Counted from the stretch's first letter, positions 45,226 through 53,642 are shown. The stretch: DNA of 64,000 bases from an uncultured Chitinophaga sp. (GCF_937898475.1 NZ_CALEJS010000016.1:124001-188000); one strand, 5' to 3'. A program made the numbers and translations. Notes: generated by a model not told the origin, from the letters alone.

Positions 45226-45795
45226 ATGAGATTGATCACCCTGACCTTTACGTGTGCAGTATTTATTGCCTGTAATCATCGCACAAAAGAAAACGGCACT
45301 TCCCCGTGGCCGGCTAGCTTCCATATAGGGCGGCCGGCCACGCCTGCTGAAATTGCGGCATGGGATATAGACATCCGGCCGGATGGCGCAGGCTTACCGC
45401 CAGGCGCAGGTACAGCCGCCAGCGGCAAACCTGTTTATATGGCCAAATGCGCCGCCTGCCATGGTACCGGTACTGAGCCGCTGAATGCAAAGCTGCCCGG
45501 ACCCGCGCTCATGAACGACAGCGCAGGATCCGACTTCCGCAGGCTGAAGACCCTCGGTAACTACTGGCCCTATGCCACCACCATATTTGATTATGTAAGA
45601 AGGACCATGCCCTATAATGCACCCGGCACCTTAACCGCCGATGAAGTATACAGCCTGACCGCCTACCTGTTATTTGCCAACAAGATCATTGATGAAGAAA
45701 CGGTGATGGATGCACGCAGCTTACCCAAAGTAAACATGCCTGCAAAACACCTGTTCATACCAGACAACAGTACCGGCGGACCGGAGATACGTTAA
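45226..45795 (+). CDS. Lipoprotein c-type cytochrome (one haem)
   Basis: The protein has 189 residues. Lipobox FIAC gives Cys16, so it is anchored in a membrane on the periplasmic side. One haem site is present, C75-A-A-C78-H79, and the sixth ligand is probably M128 in RRTMPYNAPGTL. The layout fits class I cytochrome c proteins that pair with SoxC/SorA molybdoenzymes: the haem motif after GKPVYMAKCAACHGTG, then a Leu-Thr-Ala-Asp-Glu-Val helix (TADEVYSLTAYLLFANKI). It should accept electrons from the molybdoenzyme encoded 12 bases downstream and pass them to the respiratory chain. Confidence 0.92.
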   Translation: MRLITLTFTCAVFIACNHRTKENGTSPWPASFHIGRPATPAEIAAWDIDIRPDGAGLPPGAGTAASGKPVYMAKCAACHGTGTEPLNAKLPGPALMNDSAGSDFRRLKTLGNYWPYATTIFDYVRRTMPYNAPGTLTADEVYSLTAYLLFANKIIDEETVMDARSLPKVNMPAKHLFIPDNSTGGPEIR

Positions 45796-45807
45796 ACAGA
45801 TAACAGC

Positions 45808-47031
45808 ATGAACAAAAAAAAGATCAGCCGGCGCACATTACTGGGAGGGGCTGCCACTGCAGCCGTTGTACTGTTCAAATCTTCCTACGGGAAAATGATA
45901 CAGGCCGCTATCCCGGAGTCAGCACTGCTGACAGACGATCCGACAAAGATACAGGGCCCCCCGCCCGGAAAGGTGGGCACCCGCTCTCCCTTTGAGCACC
46001 CGGTAAAGAAGCCATCAGACATCTCTTCCCGCACACCGCTGCAGGACCTCTACGGTACCATCACCCCGTCTGATCTGCACTATGAAAGGCATCACGGCGG
46101 CGTACCGGCTATCGATCCGCATCAATACGAACTGCTGATACACGGCATGGTAGATAAACCCATGGTGTTCACACTGGCAGATCTGAAACGCTTTCCTTCC
46201 GTATCACGGATCTGTTTCCTGGAGTGCTCCGGTAATTTCAGGGGCAGTAAGGAAACGCTGATGCCGCAGGAAGTTTGCGGGCTCACCAGCCAGAGCGAAT
46301 GGACGGGCGTGATGCTCTCCACCCTCTTTCGCGAAGTGGGTGTTCAGCCTAAAGCCAGCTGGTTCCTGGCAGAAGGTTCAGACGCTGCGGTGATGACCCG
46401 CAGTATCCCGGTTAAAAAAGCATGGGATGATGCCATGGTCGTATATGCGCAGAACGGAGAAGCCATCCGCCCGGAGCAGGGCTATCCCGCGCGCCTGCTG
46501 CTGCCTGGGTGGGAAGGCAATACCAGTGTAAAATGGCTGCGCCGCATTGAACTCTCCGATCAGCCGTATATGACACGGGAAGAAACCTCCAAATACACCT
46601 ATCCCGTCAAAGACAGGATACGGCAGTTTAGTTTCGGGATGGACGCCCGTTCCATTATCACCTACCCGGCTTTTCCACAGCAGGTGGAGAAAGGCTGGAT
46701 AGAGATCAGGGGCATTGCCTGGAGCGGATGGGGTAAAATTGCCAAAGTGGAGATCAGCACCGACAACGGTAAAAGCTGGCACCCCGCGCGTTTACAGGAA
46801 CCGGTGCTCGATAAAGCCCATACCGCCTTCCGTTACCTGTGGCAATGGGATGGCAATACCACAGCCATTATGAGCCGCGCAACGGACGAAACCGGCTATA
46901 CGCAGCCTACCCTGCAACAGCTCATCGCTGCGAGAGGAGCAGACATGGGCGGCTATCACCTGAACCCTGTTACCGCCTGGGTAATTCAGCGCGACGGCAA
47001 AGTGCTGTTCCGCCCCGAAAAATGGAAGTAA
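45808..47031 (+). CDS. Sulfite-oxidase-family molybdoenzyme (SoxC/SorA-like), Tat-exported
   Basis: The protein has 407 residues. The N terminus has a twin-arginine signal (S-R8-R9-T-L-L, then a hydrophobic stretch). The Mo-binding domain shows C140 in FLECSGNFRG, the molybdenum ligand, with R145 five residues on, as in sulfite oxidase where Cys-to-Arg spacing is also five. The dimerisation domain of the family follows (GWIEIRGIAWSGWGKIAKVEISTDNGKSW, MSRATDETGYTQP). There is no haem b5 domain, so the partner is the adjacent cytochrome c, as in SorAB. Sulfite oxidation to sulfate in the periplasm is the default activity of such pairs. SoxC-type sulfane dehydrogenation is another possibility, but no soxXAYZB genes are in the window. 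Confidence 0.9.
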   Translation: MNKKKISRRTLLGGAATAAVVLFKSSYGKMIQAAIPESALLTDDPTKIQGPPPGKVGTRSPFEHPVKKPSDISSRTPLQDLYGTITPSDLHYERHHGGVPAIDPHQYELLIHGMVDKPMVFTLADLKRFPSVSRICFLECSGNFRGSKETLMPQEVCGLTSQSEWTGVMLSTLFREVGVQPKASWFLAEGSDAAVMTRSIPVKKAWDDAMVVYAQNGEAIRPEQGYPARLLLPGWEGNTSVKWLRRIELSDQPYMTREETSKYTYPVKDRIRQFSFGMDARSIITYPAFPQQVEKGWIEIRGIAWSGWGKIAKVEISTDNGKSWHPARLQEPVLDKAHTAFRYLWQWDGNTTAIMSRATDETGYTQPTLQQLIAARGADMGGYHLNPVTAWVIQRDGKVLFRPEKWK

Positions 47032-47066
47032 TACAACAGATCGGCAAAAAATATTTACCTTGAATT

Positions 47067-48491
47067 ATGCAACAAGACTTTGATGCAGTAGTGATCGGCT
47101 CCGGACCCAATGGCCTTTCTGCCGCCATTACGCTGCAACAGGCTGGACTATCCGTATTGCTGCTGGAAGGGAAAGACACCATCGGCGGCGGCTTACGTAC
47201 GGCAGCCCTCACGCTTCCCGGCTTTCTGCATGATGTGTGTTCTGCCATTCACCCCATGGCAGCCATCTCTCCTTTTCTGACATCGCTGCCTTTGGCGCAG
47301 CATGGGCTGGAGCTCATCTATCCTGAAGTAGCGGCTGCACATCCGCTGGATGATGGCAGCGCTGCCGTACTGAAAAAGTCACTGGAAGAAACGGCCCTTT
47401 CTCTGGGCAGTGATGCAGATACTTATTTGCGATTGATGCGGCCCGTAGTAGCAGGCTTCTCTTCCCTGGTGCCTGATATACTGGGACCGCTGCGCTTCCC
47501 CAAACATCCGCTGATCATGGCGCGTTTTGGACTGAACGCGCTTACCTCCGCCACACACCTTGCAAAACGTTTTCACACTCCCCAGGCCAGGGCGCTATGG
47601 GCAGGGATGGCGGCGCATGCCATACAGCCGCTCAGCAATCTTACCTCTTCTGCCATCGGGCTGGTATTACTGGCTTCCGCACATGCGCAGGGATGGCCTG
47701 TTCCCAAAGGTGGTTCTGTTGCCATTGCCAATGCGCTGGCCTCCTACTTTACCTCCATCGGCGGTAAGATTGAAACAGGCACGTATATACGTACACTCAG
47801 CCAGTTACCTGCTGCCCGGGCATTAATATTTGATGTAACGCCGCGTCAGCTCCTGGAGATCGCGGGCGATCGCTTTTCTGCGCTCTATAAATGGCAGTTG
47901 CAGCGTTACCGTTATGGTATGGGCGTGTTTAAAATAGACTGGGCGCTGGATGGTCCCATCCCCTTTACTGCACCCGCCTGCAGACAGGCAGGCACGGTGC
48001 ACCTGGGCAATACCCTGGAAGAGATCGCAGCAGATGAGCTGGCCTCCAGCCGGGGACTGCATCCCAGGAAACCATTCGTATTACTGGCCCAGCAAAGCCT
48101 GTTTGATACCACCCGCGCACCAGAAGGCAAGCACACCGCATGGGCTTACTGCCATGTACCACATGGATCCAAAGCAGATATGACCGCCATCATCGAGCAG
48201 CAGGTAGAACGGGTAGCGCCCGGCTTTAAAAAGCTGATACTGGCTAAACATACCATGGACACGGCCCAGGTAGAAGCCTACAACCCGAACTATATTGGTG
48301 GTGATATTAACGGCGGTATCATTGACATCGGGCAGCTGTACACCCGTCCGGCTTTACGCTGGTCGCCCTATAAAACATCTGCCAAAGGTATGTACATCTG
48401 TTCTTCCGCTACCCCGCCGGGTGGTGGCGTACATGGCATGTGCGGCTATCATGCCGCTAAAAAGGCCTTAAAGGATGTATTCGGAGCATAA
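47067..48491 (+). CDS. Phytoene-desaturase/PYROXD2-like FAD oxidoreductase
   Basis: The protein has 474 residues. The FAD motif AVVIGSGPNGLSAAITLQQAGLSVLLLEGKDTIGGGLRTA starts at residue 6, with GGGLRTAALTLPGFLHDVCSAIHP as in the CrtI-like/PYROXD2 branch. The closing motif SATPPGGGVHGMCGYHAAK binds the FAD end. It lacks a recognisable signal peptide, so it is cytoplasmic. No carotenoid genes are beside it. Being 35 bases downstream of the molybdoenzyme gene it probably belongs to the operon. The substrate is unknown. A short GC-rich CPACRQAGTV insert near residues 301-310 looks unlike the rest. Confidence 0.82.
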   Translation: MQQDFDAVVIGSGPNGLSAAITLQQAGLSVLLLEGKDTIGGGLRTAALTLPGFLHDVCSAIHPMAAISPFLTSLPLAQHGLELIYPEVAAAHPLDDGSAAVLKKSLEETALSLGSDADTYLRLMRPVVAGFSSLVPDILGPLRFPKHPLIMARFGLNALTSATHLAKRFHTPQARALWAGMAAHAIQPLSNLTSSAIGLVLLASAHAQGWPVPKGGSVAIANALASYFTSIGGKIETGTYIRTLSQLPAARALIFDVTPRQLLEIAGDRFSALYKWQLQRYRYGMGVFKIDWALDGPIPFTAPACRQAGTVHLGNTLEEIAADELASSRGLHPRKPFVLLAQQSLFDTTRAPEGKHTAWAYCHVPHGSKADMTAIIEQQVERVAPGFKKLILAKHTMDTAQVEAYNPNYIGGDINGGIIDIGQLYTRPALRWSPYKTSAKGMYICSSATPPGGGVHGMCGYHAAKKALKDVFGA

Positions 48492-48492
48492 G

Positions 48493-50667
48493 CTACCCCT
48501 TGCTGCTGTACTTTATTTCGTACGTCTTTCCTTTTTCGATCTGCAGTTCATACACCCCGTTTCCTTTGTCGCTGACGGCTCCTGCCGCACATAGGGGTTT
48601 GGTTTTGCTGCTGAAGCGCAAAGTACCCGTTCCCGCAGCGCCGGTGATCCTGATCTGCTTCGTACTACAGTACAGCCGGATATCACCGGAGGGTGTGGGC
48701 ACACTGCCTTCCATCCACTGCAATCCGCCTAATACCGGTTCAACAAGGTAGGTCTGGTAGGCGGGCGATGTTGGCTTCACGCCCAGGTAATATTTGCCCA
48801 GCAGGTAAATGGGACTGGCGCCCCAGGCATGGCAGAGGCTGCGGCCATAGGGACGGCCATACATGGCCAGGTGCTGCGTGCCTTTCTCTCTGGGGTTATA
48901 TACTTCCCAGAAAGAGGTAGCGCCCAGGCGCAGCATATCTCCCCAATAGCTTTTCATTTCTTTCAGCACATACGCCTGCTCACCCATGGCACATAAAGCT
49001 TCCAGCTCATAAAAGCGCATATAGGGCGTAGTGATCTGCTGTACCTGGTCATTCAATAGTACATGCTGCTTTACGCCCTGCTGCTGTTGTTCGTTCAGGT
49101 AATCGAAGAAGATAGCGAACATGTTGGCATAACGTGTAACGTTGTCCGTAGGCTGGCCGTTCACACGGCTATGCACCAATGCCTGTTTCTGATCATTCCA
49201 GTAAATGCTGAATAGCTTACTGCGAAGATCGGCTGCCAGTTGTTTATACTGTGCGGCGCCCTTATGATCTTTTACCAGGTCTGCACAGAGGGCCATTGTT
49301 TCCAGGCTGCGGCAGAACAACAGCTGTTCAAAGCTCAGTTCTCCCTGTTTGCTCAGCCCTTCTGCCCAGTCAATAAATACCCAGTCGCCCGGCAGCCCTT
49401 CCATCATACCATTGCTGTTACGGCGCTGCAGGCAGAAATTGATCAGGCTTTGCATGCGCGGATAATACTGGCGGATGAAGGCCTGATCGCCGGTATACAG
49501 GTAATAATCATAGATGCCCAGGAACCAGTAGAACGTATAATCCATGATGGTATTGATATGGCTGCCTACCGGGTCTTTGCCTCTCAGCGCCATCAATGTT
49601 CTTGATACCGAAGGGGAATCAAAGAACAGGTAGTAGTTCATGAGAAAGCTCTGGTAAGCATCGCCAGACCAGATCCACCGGTCGCGTTTAATACCGTCAA
49701 TAAAGAACTCGCGCGTGTTGAGGTGCAGGGTGTAGGCGGCCACCTCCCAGATCCTGTTCAGCTCTTCATCTGAACAGCGGAACTGACCACGGTTGGTTAC
49801 CGGGAGGTATTCATATAACATAGACACGGAATCTATGTTCACCGCGGGATCATACTGTATATGCACATAACGGAATGCCCTGGACTCCGGCATGATAGAG
49901 TCAGTGGCTGACAGGTGGCGGACTGCCAGCCGGTCCAGTGTTTCGCAGGCAGCCGTATCGGTTGCTTCTTCAGGCGATTCGCCGTAGTAAATATTTACAG
50001 GACCATCACCTTTGAGACCGTGCAGCTTAACAAAGCCAAAGGTTTCTTTCCCGAAATCTACGGTCAGGGTATTTGCCCTGCGTGTGATCTTAGCCGCTGC
50101 CAGTGGTGTTGTTGCCAGTTTAAAGGCAGATGGCGGCGATTGCGGATCATCAAAATTCCAGGAGCCTGCAAACAGCCAGGGAGTACCTGTCTGAGCAGCT
50201 ACGTTGCCGGTTTCATCTATCCATTCTTTATCCTCGTAGGTGACCTTCCAGGAGGAGTCTGACATCAAAGTACGCCCCTGTACAAATACAGCAGGCACCT
50301 TATCGGCGCTATATGCTTTGATATCTATACGGTGTTTCCCGGCGGGAATGTTAAGTTTTGCAGGACGGCCGGGCAGCATTTTACTGTCCAGCTTCACATT
50401 GTACTCGCCTTCTGCGTAGATACTCACTTCTTCTGCTGCCGATAGTTCAAATGCTTTATGGAAATTCATCAGTACATACTGGTTGTCCAGTCGCCAGAAG
50501 GGAGGATAAAAGGCGCCGCGCTCTGTACGCCTGTTCTGCATTTTATTGCCAAGCCATATTTCATAGTCCCCCGGATACCATATCCAGGTAGCTTTTGACT
50601 GGCCATACAATGTGTCTGCAAAGAAAATACCGGCTGATAAGCAGAAAGCGATCAAGTAGTTTTTCAT
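48493..50667 (-). CDS. GH78 alpha-L-rhamnosidase
   Basis: The protein has 724 residues with a signal peptide (residues 1-22, DTLYGQ). An N-terminal beta-sandwich is followed by the (alpha/alpha)6 catalytic domain and a final C-terminal beta-domain (WMEGSVPTPSGDIRLYC). GH78 marks are DGIKRDRWIWSGDAYQS (D329, D336), W-G-D-M-L-R-L-G-A-T-S-F-W-E588 (probable base), and SLCHAWGASPIYLLGKYYLGV. It releases alpha-linked rhamnose from pectin side chains or plant glycosides. Its 3' end lies next to the convergent FAD gene. It stands alone without SusCD and may belong to a wider pectin-degrading set with the GH127 enzyme. Confidence 0.92.
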   Translation of the reverse strand: MKNYLIAFCLSAGIFFADTLYGQSKATWIWYPGDYEIWLGNKMQNRRTERGAFYPPFWRLDNQYVLMNFHKAFELSAAEEVSIYAEGEYNVKLDSKMLPGRPAKLNIPAGKHRIDIKAYSADKVPAVFVQGRTLMSDSSWKVTYEDKEWIDETGNVAAQTGTPWLFAGSWNFDDPQSPPSAFKLATTPLAAAKITRRANTLTVDFGKETFGFVKLHGLKGDGPVNIYYGESPEEATDTAACETLDRLAVRHLSATDSIMPESRAFRYVHIQYDPAVNIDSVSMLYEYLPVTNRGQFRCSDEELNRIWEVAAYTLHLNTREFFIDGIKRDRWIWSGDAYQSFLMNYYLFFDSPSVSRTLMALRGKDPVGSHINTIMDYTFYWFLGIYDYYLYTGDQAFIRQYYPRMQSLINFCLQRRNSNGMMEGLPGDWVFIDWAEGLSKQGELSFEQLLFCRSLETMALCADLVKDHKGAAQYKQLAADLRSKLFSIYWNDQKQALVHSRVNGQPTDNVTRYANMFAIFFDYLNEQQQQGVKQHVLLNDQVQQITTPYMRFYELEALCAMGEQAYVLKEMKSYWGDMLRLGATSFWEVYNPREKGTQHLAMYGRPYGRSLCHAWGASPIYLLGKYYLGVKPTSPAYQTYLVEPVLGGLQWMEGSVPTPSGDIRLYCSTKQIRITGAAGTGTLRFSSKTKPLCAAGAVSDKGNGVYELQIEKGKTYEIKYSSKG

Positions 50668-50763
50668 AACTGGAATATCTCGTAGAGAGCAATATACAAT
50701 ACAAAAAAGTAGTGCGGTATAGCACAGTATAGGATAGTTCAGCCGGGTTGCGTTATAATCAGG

Positions 50764-51666
50764 CTATTTACTTTCTTTTATATATTGATAGATCATCTCT
50801 GATACTGTGGCCATGGCCTCCACCGCTTTGGGCACATCCTTCACCTCTTTAGACAGCAGCACCAGTACGTACCTTCGTCCGTCCGGCAGGAAAACAATGC
50901 CCGCATCATGCCTTACCCCGCTGATCTCGCCCGTTTTATGCGCCACCTTTACATCATCCGGCAGGCGGGCAGGAATAACATCGTTGAACTCCTGTTTCAG
51001 CAGTATGTTAACCATCTCTTCAGAAGCCGCGGCATTCACCGCTTTGCCCTGCGCTATCTTTTCAAAGATCAGCATCAGGTCATAGGCCGTTGTTGTATTG
51101 TTCAGGCCTTTCTGAAATGCCTTATCATCTTCCACTCCCCGCAGCACCTGTATATCTTTTGCGCCAAGTGCGCGCATGGTTTGGGTAACATTTTGAGCAT
51201 TCACCAGCTCAATAACTATGTTGGTAGCAAGATTGCTGCTGCGCGTGATCATCAGCTCCACCAGGTCTGACAGCGGCACCTGGTTGCTGACACCCGCGCT
51301 TCTGTAAAGCGTTTGATCACTATCTTCCTCCGGATCCAGTGTAAACTCACTGCTGTCAACAATGCTGCGAAAGGTGAACTTGAGCGGAACACTCTCACTT
51401 AATGCAAATTTCCCTGCTGCTGCCTGTTTATATACCTCGATCATCACCGGCACTTTCATGGTACTGGCAGCATGAAAGACGGTGTGCTCATTGATCAGTA
51501 TTTCCTCTCCACTGGCAAGATCCTTCAACGCTACTGCAAAAACACCCGGGTGTTTGGATAGTGTATCCTGGATACGGCGTTTTAACTCATCCGGAAAACG
51601 GCGGGTACTATAGAACGCAAATTGTGTAACAGCCATAAATGCCAGCAGGCTTAAACGGTAGATCAT
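50764..51666 (-). CDS. Class A beta-lactamase-like serine hydrolase
   Basis: The protein has 300 residues with a signal sequence (about residues 1-18). Class A motifs: S68-x-x-K71 (STMK), S143-S-N145 in place of S-D-N, and K244-T-G246. The omega loop differs: E179 lies near the position of Glu166, but the Asn four residues later is Ala, and the segment reads VEDDKAF then LNNTTT. The general base for deacylation may therefore be altered. It belongs to the Beta-lactamase2 group, where true resistance enzymes are a minority; cell-wall peptide hydrolysis is possible. Location is periplasmic. No regulator is adjacent. Confidence 0.85.
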   Translation of the reverse strand: MIYRLSLLAFMAVTQFAFYSTRRFPDELKRRIQDTLSKHPGVFAVALKDLASGEEILINEHTVFHAASTMKVPVMIEVYKQAAAGKFALSESVPLKFTFRSIVDSSEFTLDPEEDSDQTLYRSAGVSNQVPLSDLVELMITRSSNLATNIVIELVNAQNVTQTMRALGAKDIQVLRGVEDDKAFQKGLNNTTTAYDLMLIFEKIAQGKAVNAAASEEMVNILLKQEFNDVIPARLPDDVKVAHKTGEISGVRHDAGIVFLPDGRRYVLVLLSKEVKDVPKAVEAMATVSEMIYQYIKESK

Positions 51667-51745
51667 AGGTATCTAAAATACGTTAAAATAAGAATAGTTG
51701 CATCCACCCGGCACAACCTTTGAGGCAACATACATAAAGAAGTGT

Positions 51746-52063
51746 ATGCAATTAAACCCGGGAGAATTATACCAGGTGAACAGCGCAGCTATTGATGAGC
51801 TGGAACGCAGATACGGCCCCTTCAATTTCGTGGTGCGCGTAGAAGAGGTAGACCATGAGCAGGACAGCGTACGGTTTACCGTGTTAAGCTCAGACAACTG
51901 GAATGCAACACCTGATGTCCGCAAACTGGTAGAAATACACACCGCTGGCAACACCATTGACGATACCACCGGCACACCCATGTCCGTTGATCCGATCTTT
52001 CATAGCGAAAGCAGGTTCCTTTACTGTTTTGACAAGGGCACTGTGGAAGCATATACCCAATAA
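51746..52063 (+). CDS. Small hypothetical protein (105 aa)
   Basis: The protein starts at the ATG at 51746 and has 105 residues with no signal peptide. It has a beta-strand-rich core (FNFVVRVEEVDHEQDSVRFTVLSS) and a C-terminal segment FLYCFDKGTVEAYTQ. I do not recognise a family. The next gene starts 13 bases downstream, so it is probably the first gene of a three-gene unit with the lysine-tailed protein and the Fpg/Nei-like glycosylase. A link to DNA repair is inference from this order only. Confidence 0.6.
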   Translation: MQLNPGELYQVNSAAIDELERRYGPFNFVVRVEEVDHEQDSVRFTVLSSDNWNATPDVRKLVEIHTAGNTIDDTTGTPMSVDPIFHSESRFLYCFDKGTVEAYTQ

Positions 52064-52076
52064 CACGGCTAAAATT

Positions 52077-52823
52077 ATGACCATGGCAACAGCTACCAGG
52101 AAAAAGGCCCCTAGCAAAGCTAAAACGGCTAAGAAAACAACGGCAACAGCAAAGGTGCCTGCAAAGAAAAAGAAGAAGGAAGCAATGAAAGACCTCTCTC
52201 TTACCTACAACCAGTTCAAGGAATTTGAGGGACAGCGGTATACCGGTATGAAAATAGGCAAAAGCCACAAATGGTATTATGATAAGGGAGAATGGCACGA
52301 AACCAAGATAACGCCCGATCTATGGGAGCTGTCTTACGCCGTTACCAAACGCAGGGCGGGCAAGGCCCCTAAAGGGTCAGGCGTTACCGTAGGCACCGCC
52401 TACCACTGGTATATACTGGCGCATCAGAACGTACGCAAGCTGAATGAAGATGATTATACCACCTCGATGACCGGCCTCAAGCTAAAGCTGGCGCATAAAC
52501 GCGCCGATACGGATAAGTGGAGTGTAAGCGCCAAAACCCAGCGTAAACACCTGGTAGCTTTCCTGCAGGAGCTCATTGCACAGCTGGAGAAAGAACCAAT
52601 CCCCATTGATTTTGAATACAATGGAAAGCAGTATAAAGGTGAGGCCATTCCTATTACGCAAACCTGCCTGGATGGCGTGTGCACAAAACTGGATGTCATA
52701 CTCAATGATGAGCAGGTAGGCATCATCCGCTACCTTAAAAGCGGGTGGAAAATAGATACGCATCCGGATAAAAAATTTGTAAAGGCCGTTGGCCAGGAAA
52801 TCCTACATTGGTATAACAAATAA
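52077..52823 (+). CDS. Protein with histone H1-like lysine-rich N-terminal tail
   Basis: The protein has 248 residues from the ATG at 52077 (a second ATG two codons later is possible). Residues 1-38 are a Lys/Ala/Thr-rich tail (RKKAPSKAKTAKK, AKVPAKKKKKEAMK) like bacterial histone H1-like or AlgP-type tails that bind DNA. The rest is a soluble, mixed alpha/beta domain (FEGQRYTGMKIGKSHKWYYD, WELSYAVTKRRAGKAPKGSG, FEYNGKQYKGEAIPI, IRYLKSGWKIDTHPDKKFV) without a known fold. The tail strongly suggests nucleic acid binding. The Fpg/Nei gene begins 7 bases downstream, so a common job in DNA maintenance is likely but unproven. Confidence 0.7.
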   Translation: MTMATATRKKAPSKAKTAKKTTATAKVPAKKKKKEAMKDLSLTYNQFKEFEGQRYTGMKIGKSHKWYYDKGEWHETKITPDLWELSYAVTKRRAGKAPKGSGVTVGTAYHWYILAHQNVRKLNEDDYTTSMTGLKLKLAHKRADTDKWSVSAKTQRKHLVAFLQELIAQLEKEPIPIDFEYNGKQYKGEAIPITQTCLDGVCTKLDVILNDEQVGIIRYLKSGWKIDTHPDKKFVKAVGQEILHWYNK

Positions 52824-52830
52824 CAACGCC

Positions 52831-53610
52831 ATGCCCGAATTGCCAGACCTGCAGGTATTCAGCCGTAACCTGAACAAATTACTCAAAGGCAGAACAGTAA
52901 AAGCAGTAACCGTTCCCACCAGCAAAAAGCTGAATGTACCCCTTAAAACACTGCAGCAAAGCCTGGAAGGACAGGAGCTGAAAAAAGTGGAACGGGTGGG
53001 CAAAGAACTGCACTTTGCATTCGCGAATGGCGAAGTACTGGGTCTCCACCTCATGCTCAGGGGGCAGCTGCACCTTTTTGAAAAAAGGAATGACCACAAA
53101 AACACTATCATTTCCCTGCTGTTTGACAATGATACCGGGCTTGCGATGACAGATGGTTTTAAGGCCGCCACCCCTACGCTTAACCCTGAAGAGCGGGACG
53201 CAACAGATGCCTTGTCAAAAGATATGGATGCCGCCTTCCTGGAAGAACAGCTTGCCAGTACTAAATCTGCCGTGAAAAATGTATTACTGGATCAGCAGGT
53301 GATCCGGGGCATTGGTAATGCCTATGCGGATGAGATCCTGTGGGAAGCCGGTATTTCACCTTTCTCTGCCGCCAATAAAATACCCAAGGCTAAAGTAAAG
53401 GCCCTGGCAAAAACCATTAAGGTAGTACTGCAAAGGGCAGAAAAACAGATCCTGAAGGAACATCCTGACATTATCAGCGGGGAGATCAGGGATTTTATGG
53501 TAATACACAACCCGAAGAAAACTCATAGCCCCGGTGGTGCTGAAATAAAGCACAAGGCAGTGGGCGGCAGAAAGACCTACTACACCGATGAGCAGGAATT
53601 GTACGAATAA
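52831..53610 (+). CDS. Fpg/Nei-family DNA glycosylase lacking zinc-finger cysteines
   Basis: The protein has 259 residues from the ATG at 52831, which gives the required N-terminal Pro2-Glu3 (MPELPD), where the Pro amine attacks the sugar. The conserved Lys58 (VGKELHF; K57 when Met is removed) and the helix-two-turn-helix (VIRGIGNAYADEILWEAGISP) are present. The C terminus, where Fpg has a four-Cys zinc finger, reads THSPGGAEIKHKAVGGR247KTYYTDEQ, and the whole protein has no cysteine. The finger loop and its DNA-binding Arg are kept. This matches the zincless finger of NEIL1-like proteins. It excises oxidised bases and cuts the abasic strand. The bases it prefers are unknown. Confidence 0.9.
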   Translation: MPELPDLQVFSRNLNKLLKGRTVKAVTVPTSKKLNVPLKTLQQSLEGQELKKVERVGKELHFAFANGEVLGLHLMLRGQLHLFEKRNDHKNTIISLLFDNDTGLAMTDGFKAATPTLNPEERDATDALSKDMDAAFLEEQLASTKSAVKNVLLDQQVIRGIGNAYADEILWEAGISPFSAANKIPKAKVKALAKTIKVVLQRAEKQILKEHPDIISGEIRDFMVIHNPKKTHSPGGAEIKHKAVGGRKTYYTDEQELYE

Positions 53611-53642
53611 CCGCAAACGGACACCCGCGTCCGGAAGCGGAC
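53611..53642. promoter_or_regulatory. Repeated CCGnAArCGGAC boxes upstream of the ABC permease
   Basis: CCGCAAACGGAC (53611-53622) and CCGGAAGCGGAC (53631-53642) are direct repeats exactly 20 bases (about two helical turns) apart. They also form a palindrome, GTCCG-GAAG-CGGAC. They begin right after the glycosylase stop codon and lie about 95 bases before the permease ATG, as expected for an activator site. Confidence 0.5.

Noticed and set aside
45226..47031. Complete Sox thiosulfate-oxidation pathway
   Set aside because: Only a SoxC/SorA-like enzyme and a cytochrome are present; soxXA, soxYZ and soxB are absent from the window.
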